Positions 1 to 8,013 are shown, counted from the stretch's first letter. The stretch is 38,600 nt of DNA from Bacteroidia bacterium (GCA_018000995.1 JAGNIU010000028.1:1-38600); one strand, 5' to 3'. Translations and numbers: made by a program. Notes: a model not told the origin generated them from the letters alone.

Positions 1-1905
1 ATCGGAATAGACCTTGGAACGACCAACAGCTGTGTAGCTGTAATGGAAGGTAGCGAATCAGTTGTTATTGCAAACAACGAAGGCAAAAGAACAACACCAT
101 CTGTTGTAGCGTTCGTAGATGGAGGAGAACGTAAAGTAGGAGATCCTGCAAAACGTCAGGCTATAACAAATCCACGTAAAACGATTTCTTCAATTAAACG
201 TTTTATGGGACATAGTTTCGATGAAGTATCCGGGGAAATTAAACGTATGCCTTACGAAATTGTAAAAGGCGATAACAATACACCGCGTGTAAAAATCGAC
301 GATAGAAATTATACTGCTCAAGAAATATCTGCAATCATTCTTCAAAAAATGAAGAAGACTGCTGAAGATTATTTGGGTATGGAAGTTACCGAAGCAGTTA
401 TTACTGTTCCGGCTTACTTTAACGATGCACAACGTCAAGCTACAAAAGAAGCAGGCGAGATTGCAGGATTAAAAGTAAAACGTATCATCAACGAACCAAC
501 CGCCGCTGCCCTTGCTTATGGTATGGACAAAAAAGGTAAGGACATGAAAATTGTTGTGTTCGACTGCGGTGGTGGTACACATGACGTTTCTGTTCTTGAA
601 TTAGGTGATGGCGTGTTTGAAGTAAAATCTACCGATGGTGATACTCACTTAGGTGGTGATGACTTTGACCAAGTAATTATCGATTGGTTAGCAGACGAAT
701 TTAAAAAAGAAGAAGGAGTTGATTTACGTCAAGACCCAATGGCTTTACAGCGTTTAAAAGAAGCAGCTGAAAAAGCAAAGATTGAATTATCAAGCACAAC
801 AACTTCAGAGATCAACTTACCATACATCATGCCGATAAACGGAATTCCTAAACACTTAGTGAAATCTTTAAGTCGTGCTAAATTTGAATCGTTAGCTGAT
901 AGTTTAATTCAGCGTACTATTAAGCCTTGTATCTCAGCAATGAAAAATGCAGGTTTATCAAATAGCGATATTGATGAAATTATTTTAGTAGGAGGTTCAA
1001 CACGTATTCCTGCAGTACAAGCTGCTGTAGAAAAATATTTTGGAAAAGCGCCAAGCAAAGGTGTTAACCCTGATGAAGTAGTTGCAATTGGTGCAGCCAT
1101 TCAAGGTGGTGTTTTAACAGGAGAAGTAAAAGACGTTTTATTGTTAGACGTTACTCCTCTAAGTTTAGGTATCGAAACGTTTGGTGGTGTGTTCACTAAG
1201 TTAATTGAAAGCAATACAACTATCCCAAGTAAGAAAACAGAAACCTTCTCAACCGCGAGCGATAACCAACCAAGTGTACAGTTACATGTATTACAAGGTG
1301 AGCGCCCGATGGCAAAAGATAACAGAACAATTGGTCAGTTTAACTTAGATGGTATTATGCCTGCACCACGCGGTGTGCCTCAAATTGAAGTAACATTTGA
1401 TATTGATGCGAATGGTATCTTATCTGTATCTGCAAAAGATAAAGCGACAGGTAAAGCACAAAACATCCGTATCGAAGCTTCTTCAGGATTAAGTAAAGAA
1501 GAAATTGAGAAAATGAAACGTGAAGCAGAAATGAATGCTGACGCCGATGCAAAAGCAAAAGAAGAAGTTGAAAAACTTAATCAAGCGGATGCAATGATCT
1601 TCCAAACAGAAAAACAATTGAAAGATTACGGTGATAAATTACCTGCTGATAAAAAAGGAACCATTGAAACTGCATTAGCTGATTTAAAAGCAGCACACGG
1701 TGCAAAAGATATCTCGAAAGTAGATACAGCAATGACCGCTATTAACGCAGCATGGCAAGCCGCTTCACAAGAAATGCACGAAGCTATGAATGCTCAACAA
1801 AAGCAAGAAGGCGGAGATAATACACAAAACCCAAACACTGATGCCAACAACAACCAAGGTGGCGGCGACAATGTGCAGGATGTAAACTATGAGGAAGTGA
1901 AATAA
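1..1905 (+). CDS. dnaK: Molecular chaperone DnaK (Hsp70), lacking only its first few codons
   Basis: ATP-driven Hsp70 chaperone of the cytoplasm, working with DnaJ and GrpE. The window opens inside the gene: base 1 is the first base of the Ile codon of [12 protein letters not shown], so only about three residues are missing and the first in-frame ATG at 43 is internal. Visible are the phosphate-1 loop, the nucleotide-binding domain (to about residue 380) with [11 protein letters not shown] and [14 protein letters not shown], the interdomain linker [15 protein letters not shown], the beta substrate-binding domain and a helical lid. The Gln/Asn/Gly-rich tail ends in NYEEVK, close to the usual EEVD-like end. 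GGGTHDVS (His for the common Phe) matches what I recall of flavobacterial DnaK. About 634 codons are present, the normal length. A twin hairpin and a terminator follow. Confidence 0.98.
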   Translation: MGIDLGTTNSCVAVMEGSESVVIANNEGKRTTPSVVAFVDGGERKVGDPAKRQAITNPRKTISSIKRFMGHSFDEVSGEIKRMPYEIVKGDNNTPRVKIDDRNYTAQEISAIILQKMKKTAEDYLGMEVTEAVITVPAYFNDAQRQATKEAGEIAGLKVKRIINEPTAAALAYGMDKKGKDMKIVVFDCGGGTHDVSVLELGDGVFEVKSTDGDTHLGGDDFDQVIIDWLADEFKKEEGVDLRQDPMALQRLKEAAEKAKIELSSTTTSEINLPYIMPINGIPKHLVKSLSRAKFESLADSLIQRTIKPCISAMKNAGLSNSDIDEIILVGGSTRIPAVQAAVEKYFGKAPSKGVNPDEVVAIGAAIQGGVLTGEVKDVLLLDVTPLSLGIETFGGVFTKLIESNTTIPSKKTETFSTASDNQPSVQLHVLQGERPMAKDNRTIGQFNLDGIMPAPRGVPQIEVTFDIDANGILSVSAKDKATGKAQNIRIEASSGLSKEEIEKMKREAEMNADADAKAKEEVEKLNQADAMIFQTEKQLKDYGDKLPADKKGTIETALADLKAAHGAKDISKVDTAMTAINAAWQAASQEMHEAMNAQQKQEGGDNTQNPNTDANNNQGGGDNVQDVNYEEVK

Positions 1906-1914
1906 AAGGAAGCG

Positions 1915-1969
1915 GTCATGCTGAACTTGTTTCAGCATCTTAAAGATCCCGAAACAAGTTCGGGATGAC
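1915..1969. repeat. Extragenic twin-hairpin (REP-like) element after dnaK
   Basis: Two perfect 8-bp hairpins sit side by side: 1918-1938 (stem ATGCTGAA, loop CTTGT) and 1946-1966 (stem ATCCCGAA, loop ACAAG). The loops are reverse complements of each other and outer GTCAT (1915-1919) pairs with ATGAC (1965-1969). Each hairpin is therefore an inverted relative of the other, differing by paired stem changes. The motif resembles GTCATGCTGAA-type repeats that I recall from many bacterial genomes. It starts 10 bases after the dnaK stop. Confidence 0.8.
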
Positions 1970-1997
1970 AGAGCAGACAAAAAAATAAAACTTACGG

Positions 1998-2033
1998 AAA
2001 ACCGGTACTCGAAATGAAAGGCCGGTTTTTTTT
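1998..2033 (+). terminator. Rho-independent terminator of dnaK
   Basis: The stem AAAACCGG (1998-2005) pairs with CCGGTTTT (2022-2029) and runs into a T tract to 2033. It lies between dnaK and the next gene on the same strand, so the 228-aa gene downstream probably has its own promoter. Confidence 0.8.
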
Positions 2034-2048
2034 GTTATAGAAAAGCAA

Positions 2049-2735
2049 ATGAAAAAAAATATACCTCTAATAGTGTTAGAAACCCTACAGCCAATTGTTG
2101 ACAGGAATGCACATATAGTAAAAGCGATAAAAGATGAAAATTCTTTTTTTCATATGGTTGATATTGACGACAAGTCAGAATTCTTTTTTAAAGTTAGCAA
2201 GCAAGAGAATCGTGGGGATGGATTGTACTATTTGACGGAGTATAAGCCAAGAAAAAAGGAATATGTTGATGAATATTCGGGTTGGATAAAATTAGAGCAT
2301 GTAATAGCATTTTCTAAAAATTGGATTGATGTATTAGAAGGTTATAATAGTATACACACAGTTCATGATGATCCTATATTAAAGAGTAATCAAGAAAGAT
2401 TCGAGAAACAATTTGAAATTCTTGATAAAGATGCCGAAACATCTTCATTTGATTTGCAGCAGCAAATCTATTTAAATGAATATTTAGAAACAGTTAAACT
2501 AAAACTTGAAACTCTCAAGGAAGGAAAAGATGATAAATCAGTAGAAGAATTGAAAGAATTAGAAAATGAGGCGACGAATATTCAAAAGGGATTAACAAAA
2601 GAAACTAAAAAACAAATTGTAAAAAAACTTTCAAAACTTTGGGCTAAGGCGCAAATTATCGGATTAGACGTAATTAAAGAGATATTTGTAAATATAACAG
2701 CTGATTTAGCAAAAAAACTTTTAACAGGGGGATAG
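2049..2735 (+). CDS. Hypothetical cytoplasmic protein, charged with coiled-coil C-half
   Basis: I do not recognise this 228-aa protein. It has no signal peptide or transmembrane segment. The N-terminal 110 residues look like a compact alpha/beta domain (FFHMVDIDDKSEFFFKV, then a Tyr/Trp-rich stretch). Residues about 115-195 are charged and heptad-like (QQQIYLNEYLETVKLKLETL; EELKELENEATNIQK). The C-terminal 30 residues form an amphipathic helix (AKAQIIGLDVIKEIFVNITA) ending LLTGG. A linker-plus-short-helix end of this kind could be a docking or membrane-contact segment, but that is inference. It is the first gene of an accessory patch with REP-like palindromes in its gaps. The ATG follows the AT-rich spacer after the dnaK terminator and has no strong Shine-Dalgarno sequence. 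Confidence 0.75.
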   Translation: MKKNIPLIVLETLQPIVDRNAHIVKAIKDENSFFHMVDIDDKSEFFFKVSKQENRGDGLYYLTEYKPRKKEYVDEYSGWIKLEHVIAFSKNWIDVLEGYNSIHTVHDDPILKSNQERFEKQFEILDKDAETSSFDLQQQIYLNEYLETVKLKLETLKEGKDDKSVEELKELENEATNIQKGLTKETKKQIVKKLSKLWAKAQIIGLDVIKEIFVNITADLAKKLLTGG

Positions 2736-2740
2736 GAGAC

Positions 2741-2781
2741 CCGTTTGCGCGTCCCGATAGCTATCGGGATTTGCAATCCGT
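2741..2781. repeat. REP-like palindrome with perfect 16-bp core
   Basis: A perfect palindrome CCCGATAG/CTATCGGG (2753-2768) runs into a second small hairpin, GGATT-TGC-AATCC (2767-2779), followed by GTG. The GGATTTGCAATCCGTG end matches the repeats at 3192 and 3741. It begins five bases after the preceding stop codon. Confidence 0.7.
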
Positions 2782-2802
2782 GTTTTTTCATATCTTTAAT
2801 TA

Positions 2803-3201
2803 ATGAAAATAAATTTCCTGACAATATTATTATTTCTAATGTTTGGGATTGGCTTTGCTCAACAAAAAGATTCTTTCATTACAAAAGAGAAGGCAATTGA
2901 TATTGCTAATGCTGATCTTGGGTTTGGAAATACTTGGATTGAAGTCCGATTGAAGAAAAGTCAATGGCAATTATATTCTCCTGCTACAGATGATAACCCG
3001 TCAATTTATATGATGCTTGACGCTGTTAGTGGAAATATCCTCTTAAGAGTTTACAATCCAAATGACTCAGGGCAAGATAAAAAATTTAAAAGATTTCTTA
3101 AACGTATAAATAGGGTAGATTATATGGAACCGGAATGGGTGAGAGGTGTTTTCAAAGTCATGCATGGCATAGCAAGCGTATTTATTAATTTATCCCGTTA
3201 G
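2803..3201 (+). CDS. Small exported protein with PepSY-like domain; stop codon lies in a REP
   Basis: 132 aa. A clear Sec signal peptide (KINFLTILLFLMFGIGFAQ) predicts export to the periplasm. Residues about 25-85 read like a short PepSY-type domain: ITKEKAIDIANADLG, a Trp-rich strand, then MMLDAVSGNILLRVY, the usual helix followed by a strand with an Asp-Ala-x-x-Gly turn. PepSY domains are found in protease propeptides and periplasmic regulators; no function can be assigned here. The last 45 residues are basic and unfamiliar. The final Arg codon and TAG stop (3196-3201) lie inside the repeat at 3192-3223, so the C-terminus may have been cut or reshaped by that element. Confidence 0.72.
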   Translation: MKINFLTILLFLMFGIGFAQQKDSFITKEKAIDIANADLGFGNTWIEVRLKKSQWQLYSPATDDNPSIYMMLDAVSGNILLRVYNPNDSGQDKKFKRFLKRINRVDYMEPEWVRGVFKVMHGIASVFINLSR

Positions 3202-3223
3202 CGCGGATTTGTAATCCGTGCAT
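3192..3223. repeat. REP-like palindromic repeat, copy A
   Basis: 32 bases identical to 3741-3772, made of ATCCCGTTAGCG followed by the hairpin CGGATT-TGT-AATCCG. It supplies the TAG stop of the upstream gene (3199-3201). REP elements of this kind are usually spread by TnpA-REP (RAYT) transposases; none is encoded here. Confidence 0.85.
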
Positions 3224-3279
3224 AGTAAAAATTTTTATGGAATTTCGCCAACCTTATCATCTATATACCGTAAGGTTGA

Positions 3280-3720
3280 ATGATGAAAAAAATAGGGATA
3301 GTTTTCTGTTTGTTTTATAGCTTGTTTTGTGCAGGTCAAGATTGGGTTTCAGAAGATGTTAAAATGATTAATAAAAGTCAAAGTTTAACTAAGGGAACTA
3401 CTTCAATCCACACAGAAAGTGAAATATCCATTGAAAAATTATTAAACATTATTAAGTTTGAAACGGGGGATACAATATTTACTTCCAATTCACTCCAGAA
3501 ACTAAACCAATTAGTGTTTTCTTATCCCGATTATGGATTTAAAATAATTGGGTTAAATAACAAGTCAGCTTATTTTATTGAAAGAAGATGGAAGGCAATT
3601 AGAAACCATTTATTGAAAGCCGGACAAAAAGCTGTATGTGTTGAAATACTTGCTTCAGGAAGTTTAAAGTCATTCACTCCTAAACAACGTTGTGTTAATA
3701 TTGTAATTTTTGGAGATTAA
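3280..3720 (+). CDS. Exported protein with a divergent OmpA-like C-terminal domain
   Basis: 146 aa with a Sec signal peptide (KKIGIVFCLFYSLFCAGQ). Residues about 55-145 follow the OmpA C-terminal layout: IIKFETGDTIF, a helix with LQKLNQLVFSYPD, the strand FKIIGLNN, the helix ERRWKAIRNHLLKAG where OmpA has SxRRAxxVxxyL, and a last strand VNIVIFGD. The family normally binds peptidoglycan through an Asp and an Arg. The Arg is kept, but the Asp position (GHTD in typical members) reads GLNN, so binding may be lost. The assignment is a motif-level inference. Two ATGs lie in tandem at 3280 and 3283; either may be used. A 7-bp inverted repeat (AACCTTA 3250-3256, TAAGGTT 3271-3277) sits directly before the start. 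Confidence 0.7.
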   Translation: MMKKIGIVFCLFYSLFCAGQDWVSEDVKMINKSQSLTKGTTSIHTESEISIEKLLNIIKFETGDTIFTSNSLQKLNQLVFSYPDYGFKIIGLNNKSAYFIERRWKAIRNHLLKAGQKAVCVEILASGSLKSFTPKQRCVNIVIFGD

Positions 3721-3740
3721 GCGGTTCCAGAATATTTGCA

Positions 3741-3772
3741 ATCCCGTTAGCGCGGATTTGTAATCCGTGCAT
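3741..3772. repeat. REP-like palindromic repeat, copy B
   Basis: Identical over 32 bases to 3192-3223, in the same orientation. It starts 20 bases after the stop codon of the OmpA-like gene, and the TTTGCAATCCC just before it is a further partial unit. Confidence 0.85.
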
Positions 3773-3864
3773 TTATAGAACCAATAATTACCGCTTATTA
3801 CAAAATACCGTCCACTTATTAAGTTCTTGTTTTATTGTTACTAAGTAGTTGTAGCTTTAAATAA

Positions 3865-4614
3865 ATGAAAAATCTAATACTTATATTAATTCTTGTTGGT
3901 TCACTTAGTTTCTCCTGCAGAAAGAAAGAGAAAGAAGCAACACCTACAACTCCTGCATTTGTTTCAGATAGTCCTTATACAATTTCAACTGCAACAGTTT
4001 ATAGCGGTATTTTTACTTCATCAACAAATACTACTATTATTACACCTACTAGTAGTGTTATTAATAATGGGTCGATAGCCTTTTTCAGTAATACAGTAGT
4101 ACCTTCTATGGATTGGGGAAGTTCAGTTACAGTAAGTAATATTTCTAGTAATAATAATGTATTGAATTACGACCCGGTAAATTACTACTATGTAAATAGT
4201 GCTTTAGTTAATCTAAATAATGAAGTATGGCAAGTACAAGGTTCAAATGGAATACCTTCTTTTAAATATACCAGCGATAATAATGCTCCCGACTGTACAA
4301 GTTTTAATAGTATTCCCGATAGTATTAGTTTAAGTGCCGGCTTTACAATAAATATTAATAATGTAGTTAATTGTCTTCCGGGAGCATCGGATATTTCAGT
4401 TGGTTGTCTTTCTCAATTTCTTATCAATAAACCATTGAATAACGGAAACAATGTTATTACTTATACTCCCGCAGAGCTTTCTGCGTTAACGCCGGATAAT
4501 ACGGGTGTGGCTATTATTCTTTTGGAAGAAAGAAAAGTAGTTAATATTTACGGTAAAGATTTCCAATTTGTTAGAGTAAATCGTTTGGTGAAAAGCATTA
4601 AGGTTAAACCATAA
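3865..4614 (+). CDS. Hypothetical lipoprotein, Ser/Asn/Thr-rich
   Basis: 249 aa. The signal peptide ends in a lipobox (LSFSC, Cys18) followed by RKKEKE and a Thr/Pro linker, the usual anchor layout of Bacteroidota lipoproteins. The mature part is rich in Asn, Ser, Thr, Val and Ile in alternating strands and predicts an all-beta domain. Four Cys in two regions (CTSF, NCLPG, GCLSQF) could form disulfides. The end (VVNIYGKDFQFVRVNRLVKSIKVKP) resembles the last strands of a common Bacteroidota lipoprotein type that I recall but cannot name. It stands alone, with about 140 bases before it. Confidence 0.75.
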   Translation: MKNLILILILVGSLSFSCRKKEKEATPTTPAFVSDSPYTISTATVYSGIFTSSTNTTIITPTSSVINNGSIAFFSNTVVPSMDWGSSVTVSNISSNNNVLNYDPVNYYYVNSALVNLNNEVWQVQGSNGIPSFKYTSDNNAPDCTSFNSIPDSISLSAGFTININNVVNCLPGASDISVGCLSQFLINKPLNNGNNVITYTPAELSALTPDNTGVAIILLEERKVVNIYGKDFQFVRVNRLVKSIKVKP

Positions 4615-4620
4615 ACTTTT

Positions 4621-4641
4621 TTAACGCTGATTTGCAATCCC
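4621..4641. repeat. Degenerate REP-like unit
   Basis: TTAACGCTGATTTGCAATCC is a diverged version of the unit at 3192 and 3741 (TTAGCGCGGATTTGTAATCC). It lies seven bases after the lipoprotein stop codon, the same kind of position as the other copies. Confidence 0.55.
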
Positions 4642-4673
4642 TAAATTAATTCCTAAATTAGTCTTCAAATAAA

Positions 4674-5009
4674 ATGCCAACAAGAAGACATAACACCAAC
4701 AAAGAAGGCAATCCATGGTCGCTGGATGTTTTGAAAGCGGTATGGGCAAAAGCAAAAGTGCGTGAAGGTTTTTCGGAAGAAGAGTGGAGAGAAGATTTGT
4801 GTGGTAAACATATTCAATTTAATGAACACGGTAACAGAAGTTCCAATTACGGTTGGGAAATAGATCATATAAATCCGGTTAGTAATGGCGGCACCGATGA
4901 TTTAGAAAACCTCCAAGCTTTATTCTGGAAACACAACATGTCCAAAGCCGATAGATTAGATTGGAAGTGTTCGGTACTGGCGCCTTTGAGTGATCCTAAA
5001 AAGCAGTAG
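4674..5009 (+). CDS. HNH endonuclease domain protein
   Basis: 111 aa. The core is a beta-beta-alpha metal HNH nuclease fold: YGWEIDHINPVSNGG (residues about 59-74), then DDLENLQALFWKHNMSK, giving the Asp-His, Asn and His-Asn positions. The N-terminal half (RRHNTNKEGNPWS, then a helix with WAKAKVREGFSEEEWREDLCG) is typical of short stand-alone HNH proteins found in many Bacteroidota. It cuts DNA in family terms, but its target is unknown. There is no adjacent methylase, toxin-antitoxin pair or phage gene to define a defence role. It is the last gene of the + strand accessory patch. Confidence 0.85.
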   Translation: MPTRRHNTNKEGNPWSLDVLKAVWAKAKVREGFSEEEWREDLCGKHIQFNEHGNRSSNYGWEIDHINPVSNGGTDDLENLQALFWKHNMSKADRLDWKCSVLAPLSDPKKQ

Positions 5010-5017
5010 CACATTTT

Positions 5018-5163
5018 TCCCTCTCCGCCTAGGAGAGGGGGGACCACGCTTGCGTGGTGGGAGAGGTTATGAGTGAGGTTACTTCATAGTAAGTATTATT
5101 CCTTCGTGAAGAAGTAACCTCATCCGTCCGCTTCGCGGCCACCTTCTCCTCATAGGAGAAGGG
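5018..5163. repeat. Composite palindromic element (MITE-like), about 145 bp
   Basis: A nested set of hairpins: CCCTCTCC/GGAGAGGG (5019-5039), ACCACGC-TT-GCGTGGT (5043-5058), a long perfect 11-bp pair GAGGTTACTTC (5075-5085) with GAAGTAACCTC (5111-5121), CCGC-TTC-GCGG (5128-5138) and CCTTCTCCT/AGGAGAAGG (5142-5162). The two halves are inverted relatives of each other. No protein is encoded. It fills the gap between two convergent genes. Confidence 0.85.
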
Positions 5164-5176
5164 AAATTGTTAGTTC

Positions 5177-5209
5177 AAAAAAAAGGCCGCCACATTTGTG
5201 ACAGCCTTT
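5177..5209 (-). terminator. Terminator of the 757-aa T9SS protein gene
   Basis: On the minus strand the stem AAAGGC (5204-5209) pairs with GCCTTT (5182-5187) and runs into a T tract (A run 5177-5184 on the plus strand). It lies 20 bases past the stop codon at 5229. Confidence 0.75.
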
Positions 5210-5228
5210 CTATTAGTGCGGGGATTTA

Positions 5229-7502
5229 TTATTCTAAAATAACTTTCTTAGTAATTGATTTACCGTCTTTCGTTTCAGTCTTCATAAAATAAAGTCCTTT
5301 TGCGAACGATTGTAAGTCAACGGTGATGGATTTAGTATTCACATCTGAAACATTTATCATTAACGCTCCGGTAACATTATAAACTTGTACCGATTTTAAA
5401 TTCTCGATTGAGTTTATGGTTATACTACCGTTTGTCGGGTTAGGATATAAATTAATGAAACTACTTTTTTCTATTTCGTTAATGCCTGCCGCTAAAACAA
5501 TTGTGTTTATTGTTTTATTAGTTGCAACCGGTGCATTGTAATCGAAATAAATATGAGCGCGGTTGGTGATTACAGTTCCTAATGGTAAACTTGGTTTTAA
5601 GTTAATTTTGTAACGCACGTAACCATGAGAACCCGGTTCGTTAGTAACAGCAGCCGGTAAATTAATATTAGCGAATTTAAAGTCAACTATATTATTTACT
5701 GCATTAACCTGTGCTTGTACAGGGAAACTTGAAGATAAAATTTGGAAACTGTTTAAATCAAGATGTGTACTGATAGTATCTTTAATATTCACGTTAACAG
5801 ATTTTCCTGTTCCTAAATTTTGAAAGCGGATAGTGTACACTAAATCAGTTGTACTTGGTAAGATATCACCGTTAAGTGCCATACCCGGAGCTTCAGAAGT
5901 TTTATCATTCGGATCGTATGGTCCGCCATAATTAGCACAAAAACCGTAAGTATTATTTGTTGGATTACCATCCGTTAAAGGAAGAATAATTGACTTAATG
6001 CAATATTGTGTTCCAATAACAGCATTCGTTGCAGTGATAGCGGTAAACTGGTGTAGACCGTTAGGAGCAGGACTATTCCAAACAATAGTATCTCCACTAG
6101 CTGTTGGAATGATGGCACTTGGGGCAGGTGTTAAACCAACTATAGCACCAAAACTCATTAATGGAGGTAGAACTACTTTTAATTTTGTAGGATTTGGTAA
6201 TGTAGAACAAGCGCTACCGTATCTGCTATTGTAAGCGTTAATGGTAATTGTTCCACCCGGTACAGCACCCGGACCAGGATTTCCGTTGGTTAAATTAAAG
6301 TAAGTAGAGAAATCAGTTGCAGGAACAGATACTTCTCTTAATCCAACATTAAATGTAAATGTTGAGCTGGTTGTAACTGTTGTAGCAATAGAAGGTGTAC
6401 TGCAAATAGAATAACCCCCTGCCGCTGTTGGTACAATCGTATAACTTCCAATTGGCACGTTAACTGCAAAATTTCCGTTTGCATCAGGTTGAGCAAAAAC
6501 AGTATTTGTAGGATTGGTTAAAAGAATATTTACTGCACTGTAATTTGGATAATATTCAGCGCCGTCTTTTGTACAATTAGTGTTACAATCAACAAAAGCA
6601 TTACCGCTAATTTGTCCGCAATCATTAACAAAGAACGCCGTTTTCATAACGGTTGTTGCAGTATAACTCATACCAACAGGAACTGATTCGATTGAAAATG
6701 TATGCCATCCCGGAGATGGGGCTGGGTAGTTAGTTAATGAATAAGACATCCCTGTCATATAAGGTAATACCGCTGCGTACCATAACTGAACTGATCCGTT
6801 TGAAAGTGGAAAAACAGAATAATTATTTGTGGCGCCTGCTGTAAAAGAGTAAGTGTCGATTGTTGCGGCATCTATTTTAAAGTTCATAATTGTATTTAGA
6901 TTATTACAATTATTCATATTGTAAATCATGAAATTATTAATCACTTTAATGTCGATAGTAGAATTGTTACATAACGTTCCTGTTGCAGTATCCGTTACAC
7001 CACCCATTTGAGTACTTCCATACATAGTAGCAAAAGGCAAATTTGTATTTCTAAATGAAAGACTGGTATAATTAATAAAAGCTTGATTTAATGTAGAAGG
7101 TATTAAAGGAATATTGGTAACGGAAGAAGTATGTCCGGTCATATTGAAATTATTAACAGTAATACCTGGTTGAATCATACGTCCCAAGTGATAAACCTCG
7201 GCAATATAAGTTCCGGAGCTACAAGATGTAACATTACCACCATTTTTTGCACCGGGACAATTACCGTAAAATGTACCTGTACTATAATTACCTCCGCAAG
7301 CACTTCCTGCTCTAACCGGAACTAAATTGTAGGCATTGTTAACGTTAATTTCTCCCACATCATGAATAAGGTTGTTATTAGCATCAACATAAACATCGCA
7401 TGTATAAGTAACGGATGTTTGAGATTTAATAAGAGTTGTTGAAAGAAGTAAAAGTGAAGCTGAGAATAAAAGCTTGCCGGTTTTTTTAAGATTGAATTTC
7501 AT
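5229..7502 (-). CDS. T9SS type A cargo protein with SdrD-like and DUF7619-type domains
   Basis: 757 aa secreted protein. A Sec signal peptide (residues 1-27, ending LIKSQ) is followed by a region opening VDANNNLIHDVGE, an SdrD-B-like calcium turn. A second such turn near residue 300 (GNAVDCN-type, NAFVDCNTNCTKDG) is followed by a carboxypeptidase-regulatory-like strand set. Residues about 530-670 contain DPNDKTSEAPG and the LVYTIRFQNLGTGKSVNVNI block with a VITNRAHIYFDYN end, which I recognise as the DUF7619 type common in T9SS proteins. The C-terminal 75 residues (LYPNPTNGSITI ... FAKGLYFMKTETKDG ... KKVILE) are a T9SS type A sorting domain that directs secretion and cell-surface attachment. 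The function of the exposed part is unknown; adhesion is plausible. The ATG is at 7502, with a TAAGTTTG promoter box 32 bases upstream. Confidence 0.9.
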   Translation of the reverse strand: MKFNLKKTGKLLFSASLLLLSTTLIKSQTSVTYTCDVYVDANNNLIHDVGEINVNNAYNLVPVRAGSACGGNYSTGTFYGNCPGAKNGGNVTSCSSGTYIAEVYHLGRMIQPGITVNNFNMTGHTSSVTNIPLIPSTLNQAFINYTSLSFRNTNLPFATMYGSTQMGGVTDTATGTLCNNSTIDIKVINNFMIYNMNNCNNLNTIMNFKIDAATIDTYSFTAGATNNYSVFPLSNGSVQLWYAAVLPYMTGMSYSLTNYPAPSPGWHTFSIESVPVGMSYTATTVMKTAFFVNDCGQISGNAFVDCNTNCTKDGAEYYPNYSAVNILLTNPTNTVFAQPDANGNFAVNVPIGSYTIVPTAAGGYSICSTPSIATTVTTSSTFTFNVGLREVSVPATDFSTYFNLTNGNPGPGAVPGGTITINAYNSRYGSACSTLPNPTKLKVVLPPLMSFGAIVGLTPAPSAIIPTASGDTIVWNSPAPNGLHQFTAITATNAVIGTQYCIKSIILPLTDGNPTNNTYGFCANYGGPYDPNDKTSEAPGMALNGDILPSTTDLVYTIRFQNLGTGKSVNVNIKDTISTHLDLNSFQILSSSFPVQAQVNAVNNIVDFKFANINLPAAVTNEPGSHGYVRYKINLKPSLPLGTVITNRAHIYFDYNAPVATNKTINTIVLAAGINEIEKSSFINLYPNPTNGSITINSIENLKSVQVYNVTGALMINVSDVNTKSITVDLQSFAKGLYFMKTETKDGKSITKKVILE

Positions 7503-7533
7503 ATAGTTTGATTAGGATGTTATAATTATCCGT

Positions 7534-7541
7534 CAAACTTA
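7534..7541 (-). promoter_or_regulatory. Candidate -7 box (TAAGTTTG) for the 757-aa T9SS gene
   Basis: It matches the Bacteroidota sigma-70 consensus TAnnTTTG perfectly on the minus strand, 31 bases upstream of the ATG. A TTG at the preferred 19-23 base spacing is missing; the nearest candidates are 11 and 25 bases away. Confidence 0.45.
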
Positions 7542-7658
7542 TGATTTTATTGCAAGCCCGATAAACCAAATGAGTAAAGCTAGATTTATATCTAGTGTAT
7601 ATTTTAGGCAAGCAAATAAATGAGTGTAATAAGGATATGAATGAGCGAAAACAGATAA

Positions 7659-8003
7659 TTAAACCACGCAGCAAATTCCGGCAGCGAGCTCAATTAAATA
7701 AATACAACCTCCCAAAGTAAAAACGGCGTGTGCGTAACACAACCATTTAGTAAATTCTATTCCCTTTATATCCTGATAAAGTAAAACAAGACCAAAACAA
7801 GTGGCAACAGCGAAGTAAAAAATGGTGGCGAGAGATTCGGGGTAGTAAGTATATAAAATAACAAAACCAATCATAGTTAAAAAACCATGGATTATAATTA
7901 CACGTTTCGGCCGGTCTTTATTTTGAAGAACCCTCCATGATAAGTATAAACCCATTATGGTAGTCATGATAAAAGCAAAAACAGCGGCGTAAATTAATTC
8001 CAT
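7659..8003 (-). CDS. Four-helix membrane protein, paralogue B of a tandem pair
   Basis: 114 aa with four hydrophobic segments (residues about 3-22, 36-53, 60-78 and 89-108). It shares its layout with the neighbour at 8014-8355: a helix followed by a charged loop, then HG-x-L-x-x-x-G, a Tyr and Pro/Ser-rich turn, a third helix with LVLLYQDIKG, and KWLxYAHAVFTxGGxIYL. The pair arose by tandem duplication. I do not recognise the family. The conserved His residues in helices 2 and 4 (HGF and AHA) could bind a cofactor or metal, which is inference. The gap to the upstream gene is 10 bases, so the two are surely co-transcribed. Confidence 0.75.
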   Translation of the reverse strand: MELIYAAVFAFIMTTIMGLYLSWRVLQNKDRPKRVIIIHGFLTMIGFVILYTYYPESLATIFYFAVATCFGLVLLYQDIKGIEFTKWLCYAHAVFTLGGCIYLIELAAGICCVV

Positions 8004-8013
8004 AAAAAATGTA

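Noticed and set aside
190..438. Open frame on the minus strand inside dnaK
   Set aside because: It lies wholly within the conserved DnaK coding frame; its sequence shows no independent motif.
540..600. GGGTHDVS in DnaK instead of GGGTFDVS, considered as an unusual active-site change
   Set aside because: I recall the same variant in Flavobacteria, so it is a lineage trait.
7486..7674. 62-residue open frame in the gap before the 757-aa protein
   Set aside because: It overlaps two better genes, has no homologue-like motif and covers the candidate promoter.
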